A stretch of 64,000 nucleotides of DNA from Hoylesella buccalis ATCC 35310 (GTDB taxonomy: Bacteria > Bacteroidota > Bacteroidia > Bacteroidales > Bacteroidaceae), in the NCBI RefSeq assembly GCF_000177075.1, contig NZ_ADEG01000090.1:1-64000 (forward strand), given 5' to 3'. Each line of letters opens with the position of its first letter. The stretch's first letter is position 1. The position numbers and the translations under genes were made by a program. The notes beneath the pieces are model-generated. The model searched no databases. It was not told where the DNA came from and was given only the letters and a program-made list of their open reading frames with translations. Of this stretch, positions 17,678-28,030 are shown one piece after another.

Positions 17678-19003
17678 TTATAAAACTGGCTCTACCAAAG
17701 TCTTTATTCCCTTGATTTTTTCACCTTTGGACAGCTGGAGAACTTGTTGCAACTTATTTCGAACCACGGCCACGTATACATAATAGTCTTTAACATCGAT
17801 ACGTCCGATTTCTGTTGATTTCAAACCGCATTTCTTACACAAGAATCCCACGACATCCATCTTACTGATTTTATTTTTCTTTCCTTTTCCGATGTACAAT
17901 GTAGCCATTTTTGGTTCCATGGGAACTGATGGAATTTGTTCTGGAAAGTCAAAGTTCGTGATGTCAGAAGAGATAAACTCTGGAATGCTCTCTGTTGGTC
18001 CAATGATGAGAAAGCTTTTTCCTTTTTTGTCCCATCGGGCCGTTCTTCCTATTCGGTGTATGTAGCCATCTTCATGTTCAGACAAATGATAATGAACGAT
18101 ATTACTTACATCGGGAATGTCAAGTCCACGAGAAGCCAAGTCGGTACTGACTAAGACATTGACGGAACCATTAGAAAATTGATAGAGTGAATCTTCACGC
18201 TGTTTTTGGTCAAGACCACCATGGAAGACCGTAGATGAAAATCTATGTTCCTGCAAGTATTTATGAATTCGCTCGGCACTATCTCGGTAATTGACAAAGA
18301 CGATACTACTTTGATTGTCAAAAGTGAGCAACAACTTGGATAAGGTCTCCAATTTATCTTTGTCAGGACTGGATACAGCAAAGATTTGAATCTGCTTTGT
18401 GGCATTAACTTCATCCAAATAATCCAAACGCTGTAGACGGTTTACATTGACAAATTCAGGGATGGAGTCGGCATCTGTTGCCGATAGGAGAATTCGTTGC
18501 TTGATTGCATGCAGTTGTGTCAACACCTCCTTCATTTCATCCTGGAATCCCATTTCAAGACATTTGTCGAACTCGTCTATCACGACATATTGTGTGTTAT
18601 CTGTGACAATGTTTCCTTTGCTAAGATGATCGTTGAGTCGGCCTGGTGTGGCAAATATGATTTGGGGTTGAATCTGTTTCAACTGTTTGTGCTCATCCAT
18701 AGCTGGCCGACCACCATAACAAGCGTAAGAACGTACGGGCGTAGACAAAGCTTTCAAGATACTTGATGATTGGAGAGCCAACTCTCTGTTTGGTACGATG
18801 ACCACCGCTTGCAACGCATCGCGTGATACCTCTATTTTTTGTATCAACGGCAGTAAATAAGCCAATGTTTTACCCGATCCCGTAGGAGACAAGATGACAA
18901 CATCAGCCTGCTCACTCAGTATGAGCCAAGATGCCTCTTGCTGCATGGGGCTTAATTCATCTATTCCCAGCTTGTTTAAATTCATGTTGACACTCATGGT
19001 CAC
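17678..19003 (-). CDS. dbpA: DbpA-like DEAD-box RNA helicase
   Basis: 441 residues. Q motif near 16-20, SPTGSGKT (motif I), PNRELALQ, ATPGRL, DEFD (motif II, a variant of DEAD), SAT (motif III), HRIGRTAR (motif VI). The last 75 residues resemble the DbpA RNA-binding domain that recognises 23S rRNA hairpin 92, so a role in large-subunit assembly is likely. The gene start overlaps the preceding TPR gene by 4 bases. Naming as DbpA rests on the C-terminal domain; an RhlE-like helicase is the alternative. Confidence 0.85.
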   Translation of the reverse strand: MTMSVNMNLNKLGIDELSPMQQEASWLILSEQADVVILSPTGSGKTLAYLLPLIQKIEVSRDALQAVVIVPNRELALQSSSILKALSTPVRSYACYGGRPAMDEHKQLKQIQPQIIFATPGRLNDHLSKGNIVTDNTQYVVIDEFDKCLEMGFQDEMKEVLTQLHAIKQRILLSATDADSIPEFVNVNRLQRLDYLDEVNATKQIQIFAVSSPDKDKLETLSKLLLTFDNQSSIVFVNYRDSAERIHKYLQEHRFSSTVFHGGLDQKQREDSLYQFSNGSVNVLVSTDLASRGLDIPDVSNIVHYHLSEHEDGYIHRIGRTARWDKKGKSFLIIGPTESIPEFISSDITNFDFPEQIPSVPMEPKMATLYIGKGKKNKISKMDVVGFLCKKCGLKSTEIGRIDVKDYYVYVAVVRNKLQQVLQLSKGEKIKGIKTLVEPVL

Positions 19004-20217
19004 CCCTTCTTTGCGTTTATTATTTTATCAATCTCATCAAACTCTTTACCCATATTCAGATTTAGGTAAATAGTATAGAGCGGAAGGCTCCAACGATCTT
19101 TCATGTTAGGAGCCAGTTGTCGGTATCGTTCGAGATAGGGCAAAGCCTTGCGATAATCATTCAGAATCATTTGTCTATGTTGTTTAGACACCTGTGTTTC
19201 TTTGTCCAAAATGACGGCCTGATTAAAATAGGCCAGCCCCGCATTCAAATAAGGTTCCATCATGCTATCGTTCTCTGCAATCAATCCATCACATATTTCT
19301 ATACATTCGTCATATTGTCCCGTATTCAGCAAAACGGTACTTTTTGCAAAGCGATAAATCTGATTGGTGCTGTCGACCGATAGTGCTTGGTTAATGACGT
19401 GTAGTGCTTGATCGAAGCTATGATTCTGCACATAATAGTCTACCAGCCGTGGGAAGAAGAACGGAAAGTCAGGATGTGATGAGAATCCTTCTTCCAATGT
19501 CTTTAAGTACAAGGTAGTATCGTTCATTTCCTTATACGTTTGCGCCAAATATTGTAGCATGTAAACGTAGTGAGTTGTATCCTTCAATGCCAGTGGAGTG
19601 TGTTTCAAGGTTGCTTGGTGGTTCTTGAGCTTGTATGCATTGTAGGCCGCCCAATAGGAAGCCTCGGGTATCAACTTGTCACGTTTCATGTAATCATACT
19701 TTTTGAATAAAGGATGATATGCGCAATTAATGTATGCGTCATACATATCATAAGCTTCTTGATACTTATGCTTCAGCATGAAATAGGCTCCACCATTGAA
19801 AAGATTGGGTCTGATTTGATTTAAGAACTGGGCATGTTCATCTCTGTATTCTATTTTGATGACTCCATTTTTGTTGGGAGTCGCATCAACAGAGTCAAAC
19901 GCTTGCAAAACATCAAACATTCTCTTTCCCAATGAAAATAACTTAGCCGTATCGTACTTTTGCTTTAAATACAGCTTTTCATTTCCCTGTTCATATTGCT
20001 TTTTAACAGCTTCGAACAGTGTTATCCATATTTTCTTATTATTTCTGTTCGTGGAGTCTTTCAACAAATTACTCATGGAATTCTCTGCTTTATCCAGATT
20101 ATTACCATGTTTAATCCATTGTTTAGCCTGGGATATTTCTTTTCTCTGTGCTTGTACTGAACAAACAACGATGATAAGTAGAAGGAAAATATGTATCAAT
20201 CTTTTCATGTTAATCAA
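19000..20217 (-). CDS. Exported TPR protein
   Basis: 405 residues with an N-terminal signal peptide (hydrophobic residues about 5-22, ending VQAQ). Tetratricopeptide-like repeats cover most of the chain, clearest at about 240-370 (SFDQALHVINQAL, QYDECIEICDGL). TPRs mediate protein contacts; probably periplasmic. It overlaps the helicase gene by 4 bases and resembles the TPR protein at 20468-21694 in size and layout, suggesting an old duplication. Confidence 0.8.
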   Translation of the reverse strand: MINMKRLIHIFLLLIIVVCSVQAQRKEISQAKQWIKHGNNLDKAENSMSNLLKDSTNRNNKKIWITLFEAVKKQYEQGNEKLYLKQKYDTAKLFSLGKRMFDVLQAFDSVDATPNKNGVIKIEYRDEHAQFLNQIRPNLFNGGAYFMLKHKYQEAYDMYDAYINCAYHPLFKKYDYMKRDKLIPEASYWAAYNAYKLKNHQATLKHTPLALKDTTHYVYMLQYLAQTYKEMNDTTLYLKTLEEGFSSHPDFPFFFPRLVDYYVQNHSFDQALHVINQALSVDSTNQIYRFAKSTVLLNTGQYDECIEICDGLIAENDSMMEPYLNAGLAYFNQAVILDKETQVSKQHRQMILNDYRKALPYLERYRQLAPNMKDRWSLPLYTIYLNLNMGKEFDEIDKIINAKKG

Positions 20218-20316
20218 CTATTATAAATTAATCAGTGCTTTTAAGAATCTCTCTAGTGAGATGATGTATTCAGCAAAGGTGATGAATAATTTCTGAATAT
20301 TGAACTCTTTCTTCTG

Positions 20317-20324
20317 CAAATATA
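20317..20324 (-). promoter_or_regulatory. Candidate -7 box for the TPR/helicase pair
   Basis: TATATTTG on the - strand, about 100 bases before the TPR gene start and just downstream of the terminator at 20411-20448. No well-placed -33 TTG. Confidence 0.45.
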
Positions 20325-20410
20325 CGGAAAAAGTTAATATCCTCTACATTTATTACAATAAACTTAACATTATTTGCAAAGGGATAAATAAAGTTTTGCT
20401 ATCATATAAA

Positions 20411-20448
20411 AACGTGGAGGATATACCTCACGATACATCCTCCACGTT
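20411..20448 (-). terminator. Terminator of the gyrA-TPR operon
   Basis: A 12-bp perfect stem (AACGTGGAGGAT at 20411-20422 with its complement at 20437-20448) and a 14-base loop. On the - strand it is followed by TTTATATGAT. It lies 20 bases after the stop of the TPR gene. Confidence 0.75.
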
Positions 20449-20467
20449 AAGATTATTAATAGTATTA

Positions 20468-21694
20468 TCATTTATTCAAATTCTCCATTTCCTTCGTTCT
20501 ACTGTCTTCAGCACCATAGAGCGAATAATAGCATTGATAAAGAGGATAGCTCCAGTTTGCACGACTCTTATCTGGATCAAGGTCACGAGCTTTTTCCAGA
20601 TAGCCAACTGATTCTGTATAAAGTTTCTTTTGCTCAGCAGCATTATTCAAAGCCTGCGCCTTTGAATTAATACAGAACCCAAGATAGGTGTATACCAGTG
20701 GGTCCTTGTCGTTCACAGATACCGCTTTCTTATAGCCTTCAATAGCTTCATCCCACTGACCAGCATTCATTGCAATTTGAGCTTTCATGGCCAAAGCACT
20801 GAAATTATTAGGATCTTCTTGCAGTTTAGAAGCAACCAATTTGTTCAACTCTTCTTTGTTGTCCATGCTGTTATACATGGCACTTAATGCGCTGAACACT
20901 TGCTCATTACCCTTCTCATTCACATACAATTCTTTCAAACTTTCAATAGCTTTCAACGAGTCTGATTTAGATGTGAGCCCTTGTGTAATGAGATACGACT
21001 TCAAGTTCAATGCCTCCTTATGCACATCTTTTGCTGTATCCTGCAAGGCTACATCTGCATATTGATTCGCCAAATCAACCTTCTTATCCTGAAAAGCATA
21101 GACAGCTGCTACACGCGCCACCTCTCCAAGATATTGATCATAAGCAGGTTTGTTAGCAACATCCTTAAACAAATTGGCTTGAGACGAAGATACATACAAA
21201 CCAAAGTTTTTCAAAGCTCCTTGCTGATCGTTCTTTGTACCCGCGTCCTGTCCTGCATTAATCAACTGTGGGCGTAAGTTGTACAAACGATTTTGATTGT
21301 CCTTGTGAAACTTAGGTTTTACCTTACCTTTCGCATTGGGCATCATATCGTATTTGTCTGCTTCAATACCAGCATTTATGGCATGGTAAAGTGCATCATA
21401 ATATCCCACCGTATCATACTGTTGCTGTTCACCCTGCTTGAGCTGTTGACTAAGCATATTCTTCTCAATGATAGCCTGCTCCTTATTCACTTTTTGCATA
21501 GCAAGGTCGACTAGCTTATTATAAGCTTTTGCTTTTTCTTCATTGTTTGCTAATTGTGACAAATTTGACTTGACCAAATTCTCTGCTTCAACAAATGTTT
21601 TTGCAGACAGGATAGCCTTTAACGCGTCACTGTCACCGGCAAAAGACGTTGAGGCACCCAGTGCCATCAAAGCCATCAACATTAATTTTTTCAT
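20468..21694 (-). CDS. Exported TPR protein downstream of gyrA
   Basis: 408 residues. Signal peptide about 1-20 (ending SFAG), then a helical region and TPRs, clearest at about 295-345 (QWDEAIEGYKKAVSVNDKDP). It begins 27 bases after gyrA and ends at a strong terminator, so it is co-transcribed with gyrA. Similar in length, export and repeat arrangement to the protein at 19000-20217. Function unknown; a periplasmic scaffold is a guess. Confidence 0.85.
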   Translation of the reverse strand: MKKLMLMALMALGASTSFAGDSDALKAILSAKTFVEAENLVKSNLSQLANNEEKAKAYNKLVDLAMQKVNKEQAIIEKNMLSQQLKQGEQQQYDTVGYYDALYHAINAGIEADKYDMMPNAKGKVKPKFHKDNQNRLYNLRPQLINAGQDAGTKNDQQGALKNFGLYVSSSQANLFKDVANKPAYDQYLGEVARVAAVYAFQDKKVDLANQYADVALQDTAKDVHKEALNLKSYLITQGLTSKSDSLKAIESLKELYVNEKGNEQVFSALSAMYNSMDNKEELNKLVASKLQEDPNNFSALAMKAQIAMNAGQWDEAIEGYKKAVSVNDKDPLVYTYLGFCINSKAQALNNAAEQKKLYTESVGYLEKARDLDPDKSRANWSYPLYQCYYSLYGAEDSRTKEMENLNK

Positions 21695-21721
21695 AATTTC
21701 GTTATTTTTAAAGGTTTATTT

Positions 21722-24331
21722 TTATTCGTTAGGCTCCAACTCGTCATCAAAATCTACCAATGGAGCCTCTTCAGCAGTTGACTTGTCTGTCCCAGAGTTC
21801 ATGGTATCCTCGCCCTCTCTATCGGGCTGATCCAATTCCTCTTTATTATCCTCTTCCAAGGATGCTTCCAGTTCTGAGCTCATGGTCTTGCAAACACTGG
21901 CGATGACATCATTCTTCTTTGACAGATTAATCAATCGTACACCTTGTGTAGCACGGCCCATCACACGACATTCTGAAACAGCCAATCTAATGGTGATACC
22001 ACTCTTATTGATAATCATCAGGTCGTTGTCATCGGTTACGTTCTTAATCGCAACCAGACGTCCTGTCTTATCAGTAATACTCAGTGTCTTGACACCTTTA
22101 CCGCCACGATTGGTCTTTCTGTAATCCTCTACCAAAGAACGCTTGCCATAACCGTTTTCACTGACAACCATGACCGTCTCGTTTACAGGATCATTCACAA
22201 CAATCATGCCAACTACAGCGTCGTCACCATCATCCAGTCGCATACCGCGCACACCTGTTGCGGTGCGTCCCATGGTACGAACGGTGTTTTCATCGAAACG
22301 CACTGCCCTACCATTACGGTTAGCCATGATGAGTTCGTTTTCACCATTGGTCAATCTCACATCAACCACTTCGTCACCTTCTGCAATGTTGATGGCGATG
22401 ACACCATTGGTTCGTGGACGAGAATAAGCCTCAAGGCTTGTTTTCTTCACGGTACCGTTCTTGGTTGCAAAAACGACATAGTGAGAATTGATGAACTCTT
22501 CATCATTCAAGCCACGCAAACGTAAAATTGCATTGATGGCATCGTCACTGTCGATATTGAGCAAATTCTGGATAGCACGACCCTTAGAATCCTTGGCTCC
22601 CTCTGGTATGTTATAGCACTTGAGCCAATAGCAACGTCCCTTCTTGGTGAAGAACAACATGGTTTGGTGCATGGTAGCGGGATAGATAAACTCCGTGAAG
22701 TCTTGATCACGATGTGTGGCACCCTTAGATCCAACACCACCCCTGGCTTGTTCGCGGAAGTCTGACAATGGCGTTCGCTTGATATATCCAAGATGACTTA
22801 CGGTAATAACAACAGGATCATTTGGATAGAAATCCTCTGCATTGAACTCATGTTCATCAGGAATAATCTTTGTGCGGCGGTCATCACCGTATTTCTCCTT
22901 CACCTCGTTCAGCTCATCTTTCATCACCTTCTTGCAAAGTTCGGGATCAGAAAGAATGTTTTCCAGATAAGCGATGAGTTTTTCCAACTCATCATATTCA
23001 GCATGCAACTGATCCATGCGAAGTCCTGTCAACTGAGACAGGCGCATGTCAACAATGGCTTTACTCTGCAGATTGTCCAGGTCAAACCGCTTTTCCAAAT
23101 TGGTTTGAGCTTCCGAAGGTGTTTTACTTCCACGGATGATGTGAACCACTTCGTCAATGTTGTCGCATGCAATAATCAAGCCTTCCAAGATATGGGCGCG
23201 TTCTTGTGCTTTCTTTAGCTCAAACTTGGTCCTGCGGATGGTTACATCATGACGATGCTCCACAAAGTACTTCACACATTCTTTCAAGCTCAACAAGCGT
23301 GGACGACCTTTCACCAGGGCGATGTTGTTAACCGAGAACGAACTTTGCAAAGCCGTCATCTTAAACAATTTGTTTAAAATGACATTGGCATTGGCATCCC
23401 GCTTGATGTCAATAACAATACGCATTCCCTGCCGACCCGACTCATCATTAACGTTTGAGATACCGTCCAGCTTACCCTCTTTCACAAGAGCAGCTATATA
23501 TTCGATGAGTTGTTGTTTGTTAACGCCGTATGGAATCTCTGTGACAACAATCTTATCATGGCTCTCATCACTTTCAATTTCAGCTTTTGCTCTGATGATA
23601 ATACGTCCACGACCGGTTTCGTAGGCATCTTTCACGCCCTGCAATCCATAGATATAAGCCCCTGTCGGGAAGTCAGGAGCCTGGATGTGTTTCATCAGTT
23701 CGTCCAGCTCAATTTCAGGGTTGTCAATATATGCGCAACAACCTTCAATCACTTCACGAAGATTATGAGTTGGCATGTTTGTAGCCATACCCACAGCAAT
23801 ACCATTTCCACCGTTTACAAGCAGGTTTGGTATTCTGGTCGGCATGACCGTTGGCTCCTGCAAAGTGTCATCAAAGTTGTTGGCCATGTCCACGGTATCC
23901 TTATCCAGGTCATCCATGACATGCTCACCCATCTTTGACAATCTACATTCGGTATAACGCATGGCAGCGGCAGAGTCACCGTCAACACTACCAAAGTTAC
24001 CTTGCCCGTCTACAAGCGTGTAGCGCATGTTCCAATCTTGTGCCAAACGTACCAAGGCACCATACACAGAACTGTCGCCATGAGGATGGTACTTACCAAG
24101 TACCTCACCTACTACACGAGCACATTTCTTATAAGGCTTATCACTCGTATTGCTAATACCCAGCATACCGTATAAGATACGACGGTGCACAGGTTTGAAA
24201 CCATCTCGTACATCAGGAAGGGCACGAGCCACAATCACAGACATCGAATAATCGATGTATGACGACTTCATTTCTTCCTCAATGTTAATCTTCATGATCC
24301 TGTCATGATCAATTGTCTGATTTTCGTCCAT
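21722..24331 (-). CDS. gyrA: DNA gyrase subunit A
   Basis: 869 residues. Breaks and rejoins DNA in the GyrA2B2 enzyme that introduces negative supercoils. Catalytic Tyr126 sits in AMRYTECR. The quinolone region reads HGDSSVYG (84-91): Asp86 and Ser87 match E. coli Asp82 and Ser83, but the residue matching E. coli Asp87 is Gly91. The C-terminal pinwheel holds a GyrA box (NRGGKG), so this is gyrase rather than topoisomerase IV. The final 50 residues are a strongly acidic tail. Followed by a TPR gene in the same operon. Confidence 0.97.
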   Translation of the reverse strand: MDENQTIDHDRIMKINIEEEMKSSYIDYSMSVIVARALPDVRDGFKPVHRRILYGMLGISNTSDKPYKKCARVVGEVLGKYHPHGDSSVYGALVRLAQDWNMRYTLVDGQGNFGSVDGDSAAAMRYTECRLSKMGEHVMDDLDKDTVDMANNFDDTLQEPTVMPTRIPNLLVNGGNGIAVGMATNMPTHNLREVIEGCCAYIDNPEIELDELMKHIQAPDFPTGAYIYGLQGVKDAYETGRGRIIIRAKAEIESDESHDKIVVTEIPYGVNKQQLIEYIAALVKEGKLDGISNVNDESGRQGMRIVIDIKRDANANVILNKLFKMTALQSSFSVNNIALVKGRPRLLSLKECVKYFVEHRHDVTIRRTKFELKKAQERAHILEGLIIACDNIDEVVHIIRGSKTPSEAQTNLEKRFDLDNLQSKAIVDMRLSQLTGLRMDQLHAEYDELEKLIAYLENILSDPELCKKVMKDELNEVKEKYGDDRRTKIIPDEHEFNAEDFYPNDPVVITVSHLGYIKRTPLSDFREQARGGVGSKGATHRDQDFTEFIYPATMHQTMLFFTKKGRCYWLKCYNIPEGAKDSKGRAIQNLLNIDSDDAINAILRLRGLNDEEFINSHYVVFATKNGTVKKTSLEAYSRPRTNGVIAINIAEGDEVVDVRLTNGENELIMANRNGRAVRFDENTVRTMGRTATGVRGMRLDDGDDAVVGMIVVNDPVNETVMVVSENGYGKRSLVEDYRKTNRGGKGVKTLSITDKTGRLVAIKNVTDDNDLMIINKSGITIRLAVSECRVMGRATQGVRLINLSKKNDVIASVCKTMSSELEASLEEDNKEELDQPDREGEDTMNSGTDKSTAEEAPLVDFDDELEPNE

Positions 24332-24481
24332 TCAATCGTTAGTATAAATATAATGTTAAATTCCGTCTAAAATCGTCTATAAGCGCATTTAATTTCGCTC
24401 TGTGACGTTTTGCCTATTTATTTCAACATGCTAAAGTACAACTTTTTTCCGAATAAGAAAGGCTTTAAACGATAAAAAACG

Positions 24482-24489
24482 CAAAATTA
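24482..24489 (-). promoter_or_regulatory. Candidate -7 box for gyrA
   Basis: TAATTTTG on the - strand followed by C, about 150 bases before the gyrA start. It is the only match in the spacer, without a clear -33 element. Confidence 0.35.
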
Positions 24490-24572
24490 AGCTATATTGA
24501 GTATATTGGTGAAAGTGGAGTGATAGCCATCGTCTTCAAACCAATCGAGAAGCAACCTACTGTGAATTCCCT

Positions 24573-24597
24573 GCCAGCAACGATGCTGGCTGTTTTT
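24573..24597 (+). terminator. Orphan + strand terminator-like hairpin
   Basis: GCCAGCA-ACGA-TGCTGGC (7-bp GC-rich stem, tetraloop) followed by TGTTTTT. The orientation fits + strand transcription, but both flanking genes are on -. Confidence 0.45.
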
Positions 24598-24738
24598 CAA
24601 TCCTGGCTTTTCTTTGTGACATCAACAAGCCTACTGGTCTGTTAAAGAAGAAGGTAATAGCGAACAATCAAAGATTTCTATATATAATACTTCTTTTTAG
24701 ATTTATAAGGATAAACTGTTCTGGTTATGACTTACAAG

Positions 24739-25224
24739 TTACATGGAGAGCAGTTGTTCGTCTTCCAATTCACAACCACGGAAGCCCATTTCTTTGGCTC
24801 GTTTTTCATCGAATACAGAATAAACAGCCGACCCTTCAACACATAGTTCGCCCTGCCCATTCTCGATGGTTGCATCGATGAACACCAGGTTGCGCCGACG
24901 CTCTCGTATGTGGGCACGTATGGTCAATTGTGGTTCTGTCGTGGCAACCGGCTGTTTATAGCGCACTTCCAACTTGCTGGTCATGCCGGTGGATTGTAGT
25001 TTTCGGATGACCACCCACCCCGCTATCTCATCGATGAGCGTACTAAGAATGCCCCCATGGATGGTTCCTACCCACCCTTGGCCATGTGTTTGTGGATTCC
25101 AAAAGGAGATGATGTCGTCGCCATCCTCATAAAACTCCATCTTCAACCCCATCTCATTGTCTGGGCAACAACCATAGCAGTTGTACTTCTCCACTCCTAT
25201 CCAGGGATTCTTTATTTTTCTCAT
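24739..25224 (-). CDS. PaaI-type hotdog thioesterase
   Basis: 161 residues of the 4HBT hotdog superfamily. The segment HGGILSTLIDEIAGW (about 71-85) is the catalytic loop and helix, and the SKLEVRYKQPV strand is typical of PaaI-like acyl-CoA thioesterases. The CYGCCPDN stretch near 15-22 is seen in a Bacteroidetes subgroup. Substrate unknown. Lies between a hairpin at 25273-25301 and the spacer before gyrA. Confidence 0.85.
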   Translation of the reverse strand: MRKIKNPWIGVEKYNCYGCCPDNEMGLKMEFYEDGDDIISFWNPQTHGQGWVGTIHGGILSTLIDEIAGWVVIRKLQSTGMTSKLEVRYKQPVATTEPQLTIRAHIRERRRNLVFIDATIENGQGELCVEGSAVYSVFDEKRAKEMGFRGCELEDEQLLSM

Positions 25225-25272
25225 GTTACAATATTCTATCTCTTCTTATTAGTTATCTCATGGTTATCAATT

Positions 25273-25301
25273 AATGAGTGCCTCATCTGCGGGCACTCAT
25301 T
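25273..25301 (-). terminator. Possible terminator of the DUF5686 gene
   Basis: AATGAGTGCC (25273-25282) pairs with GGCACTCATT (25292-25301) around a 9-base loop, 30 bases after the DUF5686 stop. The tail on - is AATTGATAA, only weakly T-rich, so termination strength is uncertain. Confidence 0.45.
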
Positions 25302-25330
25302 CTAATGCAATAGCGTGACATTGCATCCAC

Positions 25331-27910
25331 TTAGAAGGTCATCATAACGCTGAACCTCACTCCGTTCTTTTTAGTATTGGGATGTCCATTGTAATTGATA
25401 CGATGAACAAAGTCTACACCAAAGAATTTGAAAATGTTGTGAACACCTGCCACAATCTCCATATAGGGCACTTTCTTGTCCATGACGTACGCCCCTTCTG
25501 GGAAAGCAAACAGGATGTCATCGGCCTGATTGCGCTGCAAAAAGGGATTATTCTTGTCTGTCAGAGTGCCAAACATGCCCTTAAAAGCTATATATTCACG
25601 CCACTTCAGTCGTTTGATGAGAGGAATACGATTCAGCAGTTTACCATTTATGTCCCATGACAAAGACCAGAACGCATATCTGTCTGTCAGAAATTCCATG
25701 TTGCGCATCATGGAGAATGTCTCGGGGTGTTCAAAATAGGAAAGGTTCACCGGTGGCATAATCAACAAAGGGAACGGCACCTTGTCCCACTGTGCGCCCA
25801 GGTTGACATATCCATTCAGATAACCCCAACTGCCCAGCCATTGCCGCTTGTAAACCCCAACTTCCGTAAAATTCATCGTATATTGTCCACCCAGGAAGTT
25901 TTTCAATCCCATGGTATGGCTTACTTTGAACTCAGGACTATCCAAGTTAATGGGCACTCTTTTCTGTTTAGTGTTCAAGAATGTCTGTCCAGGACAATAG
26001 CGCAAGCCAAATTGTAACTCCGTGGTTCTTATCTTGAAAATCTCTTGACGATCGCTCATGCGCATGAAGTGCAAGTCACCCGCCACCTCATTGCTCTCGG
26101 CTTTGACAGACGTGTTGACACTGAATCCCCAATCTGTTTCATAAATAAACGATAATTTCTGCCGGTTGTAGAAATACATCTGTTCTACCTTCTGCGTCTT
26201 AATGGCCATAAAGGCATTGTCTTTATTGTGTATCAAAAACTTATCGGCTGGCGACATCACGTCATAAGCGGTCTCAAAGACCAGATTACGTTGTGGAAAC
26301 TCAAACGGCGAGTTCTTCTTTTTGTTCAAGGCATAGGTCACCTCTGAACCGTAATAGGTTTTCTGCGACCGTGTTCCGTATGCCACATAGCCATTCCAGA
26401 ACAGATGCGGATTGAGTGCAGCCATCGTTCTACCGCTGATCCGGAAGCGCAAACCATCCACAAAGTTGCTCGATACAAGCGTGTTGATAGGGCCGAAGTC
26501 GAACTTGCTCTTGCGTTGGCTGCTGCCTGTCTCCACATAATTTTCAACAAGTGCTTTGATGCCCACCAACAACCATTTGAAGTTCTTCGATTGTTCCATA
26601 CGATGCACGAAAGCATCCATAGACGATTCACCCTTCGTCAATTCAACCGCACGATATTGATTCCAGAAATCCTCATCCCGAACCATGGCATCGGCTTCAT
26701 GCCGCACTTTGGCCCTACCCTTGAATATCTTGTTGGGCAATTCGTCAAAAGCATAGTCGCTCATGCGGGTATTACGCACAACCAGTACTTTGGAAAGAAA
26801 ACTCGTTAGTGACAATTCAGCCCACATGTCATCCTTGGTCAGCACCCACTCACCGTTATCGAGCTTGGTGTATTCTTGGTCTACGTGCAGGTCTTCGACA
26901 AAATTGACATCACTTTTCTTCGGTATGGTCAACTTACATTTCTTCACATGCAATGTCGAATCGGCCAGAACATACAGCTCTCCGCGGAAGCCAAAGTCTT
27001 GCTGGTTATTGGGAATAAACTGTAGATGATAGCACAAGTCACGATTTACATAAACCGTGTCTTCGATGTAATAGCGATAAAAAGAGATGGCCGTACGCCC
27101 GATAGGACTCACGAAAGGATACTGAAGCAGCCGAACATAGTCGTCGTAGATATCAACGTTCGTAAAAACATCTTTCATGATCACGTTCAAGGCTTCACCT
27201 GTTTGCAAAATCTTATTGACACCCTGACTTTGATGCCCTTTGATGATATTTTTCTCCGACTTCGGCTCTTTGCGGTAGATGTGCTGCGTTACCGTTTCGT
27301 CTACAGAAACGGGAAGCACTAATTTGTTGTTATAGCTGCTGGTTTCAATCTGGTCCAACATCCACTGCGACTTACTCAGTCTGCCACTTTCCAAATCCTC
27401 TGGCTTGATGTCACTCAAAGACAACGTAAGCTTTTGATACTTGTTATACTGGTAGTAAGGATGATTATCCAGATGATTTTTCTTCTTGGCTGCAATCACC
27501 CGCCGCATCAGTTCCACGGCAGGATTGTTTTTGCGTGAATAGCGACCACGCTTACTCTTTACCACCACCTCGTTTAGGCGTTTTGCATCTTCCTTCAAAA
27601 CGATGTTCAGATGCGACCCTGTGCTGGCATCAACCTTGACAGACTGCTGCTTAAAGCCCACTGAACTGATTGTCATCACCCATCCCTCATGCCGGGCAAT
27701 GCTGAATTTACCTTCTATGTCGCTGACAACAGCAACATGATGGCCTTTATACATCACGCTAGCGTATGGAATGGCATACCCATCCTCATCTACTATCACA
27801 CCCGTAATCTGCGCATGAGCTACACAGACAAAAGTCATGACTATAAACAGAAAACTAAAAAATCTCTTCACCTTATTATATATAGGGTCACCTGCCGGTG
27901 CAAGTGACAT
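25331..27910 (-). CDS. DUF5686 outer-membrane protein with carboxypeptidase-regulatory-like domain
   Basis: Up to 859 residues. After a signal peptide (ending VAHAQ, about residue 34) comes a carboxypeptidase-regulatory-like beta sandwich (about 35-115, TGVIVDEDGYAIPYASVMYKG), as in TonB-dependent receptors, then the DUF5686 domain. The long C-terminus is rich in alternating aromatic strands and ends in Phe (MMTF), fitting an outer-membrane barrel. Function unknown. The ATG at 27910 gives an odd n-region; GTG at 27871 would give KRFFSFLFIV directly and may be the true start. Confidence 0.85.
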   Translation of the reverse strand: MSLAPAGDPIYNKVKRFFSFLFIVMTFVCVAHAQITGVIVDEDGYAIPYASVMYKGHHVAVVSDIEGKFSIARHEGWVMTISSVGFKQQSVKVDASTGSHLNIVLKEDAKRLNEVVVKSKRGRYSRKNNPAVELMRRVIAAKKKNHLDNHPYYQYNKYQKLTLSLSDIKPEDLESGRLSKSQWMLDQIETSSYNNKLVLPVSVDETVTQHIYRKEPKSEKNIIKGHQSQGVNKILQTGEALNVIMKDVFTNVDIYDDYVRLLQYPFVSPIGRTAISFYRYYIEDTVYVNRDLCYHLQFIPNNQQDFGFRGELYVLADSTLHVKKCKLTIPKKSDVNFVEDLHVDQEYTKLDNGEWVLTKDDMWAELSLTSFLSKVLVVRNTRMSDYAFDELPNKIFKGRAKVRHEADAMVRDEDFWNQYRAVELTKGESSMDAFVHRMEQSKNFKWLLVGIKALVENYVETGSSQRKSKFDFGPINTLVSSNFVDGLRFRISGRTMAALNPHLFWNGYVAYGTRSQKTYYGSEVTYALNKKKNSPFEFPQRNLVFETAYDVMSPADKFLIHNKDNAFMAIKTQKVEQMYFYNRQKLSFIYETDWGFSVNTSVKAESNEVAGDLHFMRMSDRQEIFKIRTTELQFGLRYCPGQTFLNTKQKRVPINLDSPEFKVSHTMGLKNFLGGQYTMNFTEVGVYKRQWLGSWGYLNGYVNLGAQWDKVPFPLLIMPPVNLSYFEHPETFSMMRNMEFLTDRYAFWSLSWDINGKLLNRIPLIKRLKWREYIAFKGMFGTLTDKNNPFLQRNQADDILFAFPEGAYVMDKKVPYMEIVAGVHNIFKFFGVDFVHRINYNGHPNTKKNGVRFSVMMTF

Positions 27911-27991
27911 CTTGTCAATATTGTAATTTCATTTAAACCCTGAGGTAGGTCAGCCCCTATAGACGGTCAGGGGCGATTTCTCTCTATCATG

Positions 27992-27999
27992 CAAAGATA
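27992..27999 (-). promoter_or_regulatory. Candidate -7 box for the DUF5686 gene
   Basis: TATCTTTG followed by CAT on the - strand, about 80 bases upstream of the ATG. The leader contains a small hairpin (GCCCCT...AGGGGC, 27952-27973). Diverges from the inositol-lipid promoter. Confidence 0.5.
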
Positions 28000-28030
28000 T
28001 ACATAATCTTAGAATTTTAAAGAAAACTCT

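Larger units (their letters stand above)
24332..24738. other. 407-base intergenic region, no gene seen
   Basis: It separates gyrA from the thioesterase gene, both - strand. It holds a weak - strand promoter-like TAATTTTG (24482-24489) about 150 bases before gyrA, and a hairpin with T-tract on the + strand at 24573-24597 that belongs to no visible gene. A short open frame on + (about 24496-24642) shows no start or family I recognise. Confidence 0.6.

Noticed and set aside
24496-24642. Short + strand open frame in the gyrA upstream spacer as a gene remnant
   Set aside because: No start codon in a good context and no family recognised; it runs through the hairpin, so it is more likely non-coding.
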